From NCBI GenBank assembly GCA_033297205.1, contig MU859070.1:1-64000 (forward strand): DNA of 64,000 nt, in the 5' to 3' direction. The notes under the pieces were generated by a model that saw only the letters and a program-made list of their open reading frames with translations, searched no databases and was not told the origin of the DNA. This stretch comes from Pseudoneurospora amorphoporcata. Taxonomy: Eukaryota; Ascomycota; Sordariomycetes; Sordariales; Sordariaceae. The translations under genes and the position numbers were made by a program. This document shows, in pieces, positions 56,550 through 64,000 of this stretch (its first letter is position 1; each line of letters opens with the position of its first letter).

Positions 56550-57790
56550 ACGAAAACCCGAACAGCGTCCCTTCGTACCGATACGAGGGACCAGTGAACG
56601 TTACGGATAGAGGTTACCCCCAGCCTACAGAGACATCGCGCATAGCAAATACATCCGTCAGCAGTGCGCACCCTTTCGTTATCCTGTCTGTCGTGAAGCA
56701 CTCGACACTAACACCTCTACCAGTGTACGCCGCCAAAGTACACCGTCACAGGAAACGCCTCTATCTAGAGCCCCCCGTCAATGGCTCAACGACCGTCCGG
56801 AGAAAAGTCACCACGATCATTCCTGCGTCTGAGCAGCAAGTGGGAGTTATCGAGAAACCAGCTAAACCAGCTCACCCGGCCCCGGTACATGTGCTCGAGC
56901 CCGCACCGCCGCCACCACCACCGCCGATGTTCTACCCCGACCCTCATCAACCAGTCGCATATCTTCCACATCCGGCACCACCTCCCCCTCCCGTATGGGC
57001 TCCGATGCCCGCTCATCCTCATCCGCCGTCGGTCCACGCCCCGATGTCCGTTCATCCTCACCCGCCTTCTGTCTACGTCCCGGCTGCTGAGCCCCATCAT
57101 CATCACAATCATGAACAATACGACCATGAACATTACAACCATGAACATCACAATGGCCATACCCTACGAGAGACGGAAGTAGACGTTAAATACACACACG
57201 CGCACACACGCACACCTCCGCCCATCCTACACGAAGACGAACACGCCGACATCATCGACGTAATCGCCGTCGACGTCGAAGAGAAGAAGAAGAAGAAGAA
57301 GAAGAAGAAGCACTCCAAGTCGCGCCACGCCGAGCGCAGCCGCAGCCGCAGCCGCGACCGCGAAGTTATTATCGAGCGCGAAGTGCGGGTCCCCGTACCC
57401 GTTCCCGTGCGCGTGCCCGTCCCAGTTCCAGTCCCAATGAAGGAAGAACTAGAAACCTATCGATACGTGGAGGGACCCAAGCAACCGAAGAGGCACTCGG
57501 AATCACTACCGCCCAGGAAGATGAGGAGTCCGCCGCCGCCAAGACCGCCGTACCCGTGGGAGCAGCATCAGGACAGGGACAGGAGTTCGACGAGGTCGGC
57601 GTCGACGGTCAGACATAGGAGTCCGTCGAGGCTGAGCAGCACTACGGGCAGGAGTAGCGTGACGAGTTTGGAGAGGGAGGTTGATAGGATTAATATTACG
57701 ATTGAGGAGGGGAGGAGGGCGAGGTTCGATAGGGATCCAAGGGATAGGGGGAGGGATAGGAGCTGGGAGAGAGGGTCGTATCATCACTGA
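56550..57790 (+). CDS. Low-complexity His/Pro/Arg-Ser-rich protein (5' incomplete)
   Basis: Open frame of about 410 residues with no ATG at its beginning; a good acceptor (TTGCTAG) ends at 56549, so this is probably an internal or last exon whose first exon I did not find. N-terminal part: YRYEGPVNVTDRGYPQP, which reads as a conserved motif. Then proline runs (P7 and P5), HPHPPSV repeats, a histidine-rich block (HHHHNHEQYDHEHYNHEHHN), acidic HEDEHADIID and a run of nine Lys. These are followed by RSRSRSRDREVIIEREVRVP and tandem VPVP repeats (VPVPVPVRVPVPVPVPM). The C-terminus is Ser/Arg-rich with a short helix, SVTSLEREVDRINITIEE. No enzyme fold is evident. The RS and RD dipeptides recall RNA-processing proteins, but the function is unknown. 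Translation could alternatively start at a later ATG, which would lose the YRYEGP motif. Confidence 0.65.
57283..57310 (+). repeat. (AAG)9 tract encoding poly-Lys
   Basis: Nine AAG codons in a row inside the low-complexity gene; a likely slippage tract. Confidence 0.9.
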
Positions 57791-60700
57791 TGATGCTGGG
57801 CTGTTCGTCGGTGTTTCTTCGCTATTTCGATATCCTCTTTCTTGATGATTATGCTTGGAGCTTGGAGTTCGTCCCCTTTGGATTGCAGTGGTTGGAGGAT
57901 ATGATCTAATGAGGGCGCCTCTTTCATGACACTTTTATGAGCTTTATGTTATGCAACGATACCTATGTAGTTTAGCTATGATGATGATAATGACAAATAA
58001 CGAACATGATATTCTGCACGTATCTTCATATATACATCTAAGCACTACACATTCCCTTCATGGCCTCTCACCCCATCACGATCAACTTAACGGGCAGTGT
58101 CAGATCCTTGGGTTCTCATCAGGTCTTTCGTGTTCCATCCCATCTGGACTACTGTCATCGCATGTATGAAGCCATGCCCATTCCTAGCTTCTAATTCTTC
58201 TTCGTATTTTAAGATCTTATTACTTTCACTCAGGCTTTTGCATGCGTCAGTCCGTACTGTATAATTCTACCTCCTGTGAGAGACGATCAGTGTTGAGTTC
58301 AAGAGATCCCGTGCAAGGTCGTCCTCATCAGTGAGTACGTGTATCCACCACGAGTTTCTTTGATGGGTTTGATAGGCACTACTCATCGGGACTTCTACAT
58401 TTGACAGCGTCTTTCATTTCTTATTCAGTTAAGAAACATTAACCGTCCGTTCTTGCGGGACCGGACACCAGAGACCGGAGTTCAGAGACCGGATATAAAA
58501 CGCACGGACATCGTACTTAACGACCTTTAATCTTAGGAACTGTTTGTTTCGGCATGTGTTCAACCGTACGGAAGACCCTGATCTTCAAATCTCGTTGTGT
58601 TGTTTCCCGTCGGTGAGTCTGTTTCGATTTCTTACTCTACGATGGAAAGATGATGAATTTCGGCGGACGTTGATTGTGCGTAACAAACGTGCGTGGTGAG
58701 TGGGAACACGGGTGATTCTGTCTGGTGAGAGTGCCGATTTGTTTGCAGACAACCCCTGTTAAACCCCATAAACAAAAAACCCTTTCTTTCTTTTCTTTCC
58801 TGCTGAGATCCTGACCTAACCATCGTTCCTGGCCCGCGTGGTAATGCATGGTCGACTTTCCTTTTCCATTCAGCCATTTCCAGGGCGCTTCTTCTCTCTC
58901 CACAGCACTGTGCAGTACTGTGTAGGTTTTTGTTTTTAGTCCAAACATCTTCCAGTGTTGGGTTAGAATTTCAGGGGCTTCTGGTCTGTTACGAAACCAC
59001 CGACATCCAGCCAATGATTGGGGAGAACTGGTATTCTCTGCAAAGGATCCCACGTGAGGGTAACCACACGCAGTGTGCTGCTTGTTGCAACGGGCGGGAA
59101 CTTGGATAATGGGACGGGAGTTTTGGCGGGTGACTTGCATGCGGATACAGTATCGACATTCCTGAGAACCATCGTCAACTTCTTTGTTTAAATCGATTCC
59201 ATTCGGTTCCTGAATGTTGAAGTCTGGGCGTGGGAAGAGAGAGTGTGTGCGGCACAACACCTGTTTGGGAGTAGGTCAATTTTACACTCAGGATGGACGA
59301 CCCTCACGAAGCCGAGCGCCTGCGACTGCGACAGAGAGTCACTGGGTGCCAAATGGTGCGCTGAGTTGCAGAACGGCCTGCCTCTTATGGTACACCCAAT
59401 ACCACACAGCATATGTGCAAAAAAGGGGTGATAATCTGCGTTCCATGGCGCAGAGTCGCAATACAATGTGGAAGGCACGCAGTAAATCCTGCGTTGCGTG
59501 CATGGCTGACCTGCTTATTAGTTGGTTTCCCGATCGATGGCTGTCAGTTTCCAGTGTCGAACTCCCCTCTGCCACCGGTCACCACAAATTCTGACCTCGG
59601 CAAGTTTCTGGATGAGAAATTGATGAGAAAGGGAAAGAGATTTTGCCGTCAGGGAGCCGCCAATTTCCAACGGCTGCCGATATCAGGCCTATCAAAAGGC
59701 ACCAAGCAGTCTGGACCTGTCATTGCCCTGTCGTCCCCGTGTCTGGTGTCTGTTTTTATGGCGTGCCTACTTGGGGGTTGTGGTAGTGGGACTTTTCTTT
59801 AATGAAAAGGGGATTGAGAAAAGTCCTACTACCATAACCCCCAAGTAGCTGGATTCCCATGTGTTCCCTTCTTGGACCTTGCGCCTAACCATGACCGGGA
59901 GGTCGATATGAATGGTTTTTGTCTCCACTGTATTCGTCCCCCACCTTCTTTTTCGACCTTAGGGTATTTTAGCTGGAGGACTGGCAGACCTTGGGATTTT
60001 CCCTTTCTTCCTCAGCCCAATCAAAACCATCAACTTCTCCAATTGGTGCCAACCACTCTTTTAGTTTGATTGGCTGCCGAACGGGGTCCCTGAATTTTGA
60101 AGACCAACCCCGGGAGGAGACATGTACGTTTTTGGAGGTTTGAACACAAGGGTTAGAGCAGGCGACTACGTATATATCACTTTCTGATGTTCGTGTTCGA
60201 TGTGTTAGGATCTGATATTGCATACATGGTCGGCTCATGACAAAAGGAGCTGGGAGCTGGGTTGAAATGCATATCGGAATGGCGGAAACATGGTCAAAGA
60301 GAACTGACAGGTAGTGCGCATAGTTGTCTGCGCCAGTCTATCCCACGCTCATTGTTCTGAAAATCTGAACGCAGGTAGGACAAGACGGTCGGGGGTCATT
60401 ATCGCGCTTGATAACCCCGTTGATGAAGCGACTTCATAATGTTTACTGGTGACAGCGGCGGAGCCATATGACGGAGAATACATACTGTCTTGGGGGATGA
60501 TCCGACGAGGTGGACATTGCTCGTCAACAGGCTACCCCGCGAGCAATACTAGTGCCCCTCAACGTCAGCTCTGTAGAGACTATTGGTATGGGATATCGGA
60601 CTGGGTAGCTCATCTTAGTTGTTCATGCTTGAATTCTAGGGCCGAAGGCATCCAGGCACAGATGGAACGGGAGGCGGGGGGGACCGTGGTGGACTGGTGG

Positions 60701-62778
60701 TTCACCTTGAATTCGAGATTGAAACTTTTATGTCTCAACCGAGGCGCCTGTTTCGCCTGGACTTGAGGTATTCCCGTCTCAGGTAAAAAGGGCATGGTCG
60801 ACCAAGGCTGTAAGAAGCTGGAATGATGATGGTAGGTTGTTTTTATAGTTTTTTTCAAAAGAAACAAATAAGTCATGATGTTTGCGCGCGCTAGAAATCC
60901 AGCTGTACTGTGTTCCTGCAGTAATGTCGAGCTCGTGCATGCAGACACCTCACTGGAGTTTGCATCGATCCCGGTGCCGCTGGAAGGCGGGGCCGCGCGC
61001 GGGACAAGCGGCGGGATGACACAACCTAAGCAGATGCTGTTGAATTCCAGATCTTGAGTCTTCCACCGTGTATCAGAATGCTGACAACGAGAATACACAC
61101 CACTGCAGCTACCAGCAGGCTGAGAAAAGGTCCGGTGAGTCTTGTGGTTGAGCATGAAATGAGACGCTGCTGCTCTCTGTCTGGTGAAATCACCAAAGCA
61201 ACTTCCTAACCTTCAGCAGGTCCAGTGGCGCCGGTTGCCATGTCGGCATGGGCTCTGAGCTGTGACCCTGATCCCTGCTTTTAATTTCATGAGGGATGGT
61301 GGGATGGTAGCCACCACTGCCGAGATTGTACCCGGCTAACACAGAGCATCTCATTCAGCTTGTTTGCTCGTCCCGATTTGAGGGCTCTTGTCCCTGGTTT
61401 ACGATGCAATCTGTTAGCAAGAGCCCGGGGGCCTGCCTCATGCACAGGAAGTGAAGCGACCCGAGTGCTATGAGCACCTGGTGTCCACGACCAGCCCTTC
61501 CCGGTTTGATTGAACAGCGGCGACGGCACATGTGGATGGATGCGGACTGGCGCGGACGTTGCGGATCCAATACAGTTGCATTCACGGGGCAATTCGCGGG
61601 GGCAGGCTCTGTCGACGAGCAGCACGGGGAATTACACTTGGCCCAAAGTTGGCCGCTGTTCGGACGAGATAGCGCTAGGAAACCAGTCAGTCGATTGCGA
61701 TCTCTCAAATTTCAGGGATTAGGGGGGTTGTAACGTCGAACAAAGGACTGGACATCGACAAAGAGACAGGAAAGAGTGCTATTGGACGACGGAGAGGGGA
61801 AGGAACCAAAGGCCAAAGAGATCTGAGGAGCAAAAAAAAGTTTTGAATCGGTCTCTGGCATCTCCCAATCTGTCTTCGGCCTTCCTTTGCACAACTTCCC
61901 ATTTCATCCTATCCCATCCGGCTGGGTCGTCCCCGTCGTTTGACACTTTCCGTCTTTCATCTTTCTTCTTGCCACTTCCGCTCCTCGTCCCGTCTCGGCT
62001 CTAACCCCCCAGATGTCGCGACTCATACCCTACACTGTAGGTTAGTTCGAAACAAGGACACAGAGACCCTCACTCAACATCCAACCTTCCGCGATACACA
62101 CCAAGGATTTCCGTGGAAAGCCCTATCTTGGTTGTTGTCTCGAACTGTCTACTCTTTCATTAGCGTCCAACACAGCAGAACATCCAACAGCACCATCTAC
62201 GCCATCGATTCCGGTTCATACACCCACGGGATATATACCTGCCCTGTATCGCAATAAAGCAGTCAACCCTTAATATTTAATCACCACCCCCTGCCGCACG
62301 TCACAAGCTGAATCGACCGAGGCCCGGGTTATACACTCAACGACTGAGCATCGGATTCGACCTGTCCTGCCAACTGCGCCGCATAGTTCGAACATTGAGC
62401 ATACTATCCGAACCGCATCCTGGACAAACCCACGCCAGCTACTTTACGTACCTCTACTTTCCTAGTCGCCCGTTGCGCGCTTGTGGGAGTCAACTTGCAC
62501 TCGTGAGAGGCTACCACGGCGAATTGATATATGCGACGTTGATCAGGGTCACCCAGGCACTTCGAAACTTTGGCGAGTTATCCTGCGTTAAGCTCTGACC
62601 CCCTCCGCAGGTCTCTTTCACAGGTCCCGTCACCTTTCTCACGCCTCGTCCTCAATTGGCCGCCAAGTCCTGGACTCCTGTCCTCCTACCTACCTCTCTA
62701 GTGTGTGTGTCTGGGTTGTAGTGCCTAAGTTCCATTCCCCTTCTCCAGGGGCGCTTTGTCGCATTACGGACCACGGGC
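57791..62778. other. 5-kb stretch without a supported gene
   Basis: Short frames occur on both strands but none has a domain. The stretch contains the 32-bp hairpin at 59767-59848 and, near 58470-58500, two AGAGACCGGA repeats. The last kilobase (about 61.9-62.7 kb) is pyrimidine-rich on the plus strand and may be the promoter and long 5' leader of the gene starting at 62779. Confidence 0.45.
59767..59848. repeat. 32-bp inverted repeat with 18-nt loop
   Basis: Arms 59767-59798 and 59817-59848. The right arm is the reverse complement of the left except at two places, where it has T instead of C, so in a plus-strand RNA both become G.U pairs and the stem is unbroken. The outer ends read CTACTTGGGGG and CCCCCAAGTAG. 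No transposase or target-site duplication is evident. Confidence 0.92.
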
Positions 62779-64000
62779 ATGTCACAGCTTGCTCACCCGG
62801 CCGATGCTGGCCCGTCAAACCAATATTATGACGGGAGAGCCTTCATCACCGCACCACCACCCAACAGTGCGTTACCAATAACACCCTCATCGCAGAGGTA
62901 TGTCATCTTGTTTCCGCGTTTGGCTTTGCTTCATGTCATTTCTCGTTTTGCGCCTCCAATTTCCCCAAGTGAGTGTGGAGTTGAGATCGCTTCTTGGGAG
63001 GACCTGGGTTTGATGGTGTTGTCCGTTGGATCAGACTTCGACACTGGTTGTGCTGTCGGAACCCGTGCCGCTTGAGGACTTTGAGCATTGAAGAGATATT
63101 GGAGGACGGGACGGAAGAGAAATTCGACAGAGGCTGAAATATCGGACGGACGAGCCCAAGAGCAACTTTCGACTGCCCAGCGGCGCACAACCGACACCGG
63201 AACAAACCGCCGCCAGCCGACACCCCCCCTTCTGCTGTCTTCACTGCCGTGTTACTGGCAAATAGTTGCTGCTGCCGTGTCCAAGATACTGACCCAATCG
63301 ATCTGTCACATCAGGTTCCCACAGAAACCTGTCCCAAGCCCCCTGCAACGAAGTACCGCTGCCTCGCCCCCGACGAGTCCCGGCCCAACGCAATCCGACT
63401 TCCCACCGACGTTTCACAACCCCTTCGCAGCGGCCACGATTCCGCGGATAGTAACCACGACGGCTCCCCATCACCCCTCGCCGACGGCCTTCTTCGATAG
63501 CGAATCTTCGGGCAGAGATACTCCAGAGGAAACAAGGCCAGGGTGTGTAGACCCCGTTCCATGCATGCTGCCTTTGGGCGTTGGCGACTGAAGGCAAAAC
63601 CGAGCCCGAACACCGTGCTAACATGCGCATGTCATGTATCAGACTAGACTCGTCGTTCAGCCCAAGATCTTCGAATGATCGCAATAACTCGATTACGGGA
63701 CTGACCCAGCAGCCTCCTTCAGGCTCCTCTTCTGGCCAAACTTCTGCCATGGCAGGTCCATCGGCAGTGCGGGCTGACCTTGTCAGGAGTGCCCCGCGAA
63801 ACTCTTCCATGGATTCAGCAATATCAGCATTATCGACAAGATCAAACAATACTACAAAGGCGTCTCAAGAGAACAACGCAGGGCCCGCAGAGATCGCCGG
63901 CTTAATCAAGACCGCCGGTAGTCCAGAGGCAGTCATCCAATACTTGTTGAAGGAGAAGCAATCACAAGCCCAGCAAAACGCGCAACTATGGCGACTCGTT
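62779..64000 (+). CDS. N-terminal part of Ser/Pro-rich, coiled-coil-like protein (runs off window)
   Basis: Three exons visible: 62779-62897, 63315-63542 and 63643 onward, with introns 62898-63314 (417 nt) and 63543-63642 (100 nt). Joins are in frame: PSSQR-FPQKPVPSPL and RPG-LDSSFSPR. The visible 233 residues contain FPPTFHNPFAAATIPRIV and an SP/SS-rich linker. The end, AGPAEIAGLIKTAGSPEAVI and YLLKEKQSQAQQNAQLWRLV, looks like the start of a helical region. I recall this block near the N-terminus of large fungal signalling proteins of the Rho-GAP/Bem3 kind, but cannot confirm it because the catalytic part is outside the window. An N-terminus at 62779 (MSQLAHPADAGPSNQYYDG) is favoured, as it is the first in-frame ATG and follows a pyrimidine-rich leader. 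Confidence 0.75.

Noticed and set aside
54257..57790. MFS transporter and neighbour as part of a secondary-metabolite cluster
   Set aside because: No synthase, tailoring enzyme or pathway regulator nearby; neighbours are low-complexity or unrelated.

Overview
The window is nuclear DNA from a filamentous ascomycete, most likely a Sordariomycete of the order Sordariales (Neurospora/Sordaria/Podospora type). Reasons: short GT-AG introns, usually 50-120 nt, with CTAAC/CTGAC-like branch points; (GTAG)n and (CAG)n microsatellites; single-gene transcription units separated by long intergenic stretches; and encoded proteins that resemble those of this group, for example a 551-residue ATP synthase alpha, a dapB-type peptidase and a GH131-type secreted protein. 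Splice models were built by hand from frame continuity and family conservation. There is no RNA evidence.

Layout, left to right. 1-2.5 kb: no convincing gene. 2.5-6.1 kb: mitochondrial pyruvate carrier MPC1 (-), spliceosomal SmB (-) and ribosomal protein L11 (+); SmB and L11 are divergent over about 0.5 kb. 7.5-16.5 kb: clathrin heavy chain (-) divergent from the rRNA methyltransferase NOP2 (+). 17.1-19.1 kb: a large uncharacterised serine-rich protein (-). 19-25 kb: essentially gene-free. 25.3-26.8 kb: NAD(P)HX dehydratase (-). 28.0-30.8 kb: ATP synthase alpha (-), with an unusually long repeat-filled intron. 32.8-35.6 kb: dipeptidyl aminopeptidase dapB (+). 36.2-38.4 kb: two convergent secreted-protein genes, a GH131-like gene interrupted by a stop codon (+) and a small cysteine-containing secreted protein (-). 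40.6-44.3 kb: PRA1 (+), a tightly abutting uncharacterised basic protein (+), and a charged low-complexity protein with a hydrophobic segment (-). 45.8-47.0 kb: thioredoxin-like/PITH protein (+). 50.5-52.3 kb: 2EXR-type protein with polyglutamine (+). 54.3-55.9 kb: MFS transporter (+). 56.5-57.8 kb: a His/Pro/Arg-Ser-rich low-complexity protein (+). 62.8 kb to the end: the 5' part of a serine-rich, coiled-coil-type protein (+) that runs off the window.

Most genes are housekeeping functions: respiration, translation and rRNA modification, splicing, vesicle traffic and metabolite repair. They are not an operon or cluster, and I see no secondary-metabolite cluster, transposase, CRISPR or phage element. 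The most interesting structures are non-coding or gene-structural. A near-identical inverted copy of the 3' end of the long ATP1 intron, including its branch point, lies 3 kb away upstream of dapB. SmB has a 9-nt micro-exon. A 32-bp perfect-length hairpin has only G.U-type differences. The GH131-like gene has a Trp-to-stop change.
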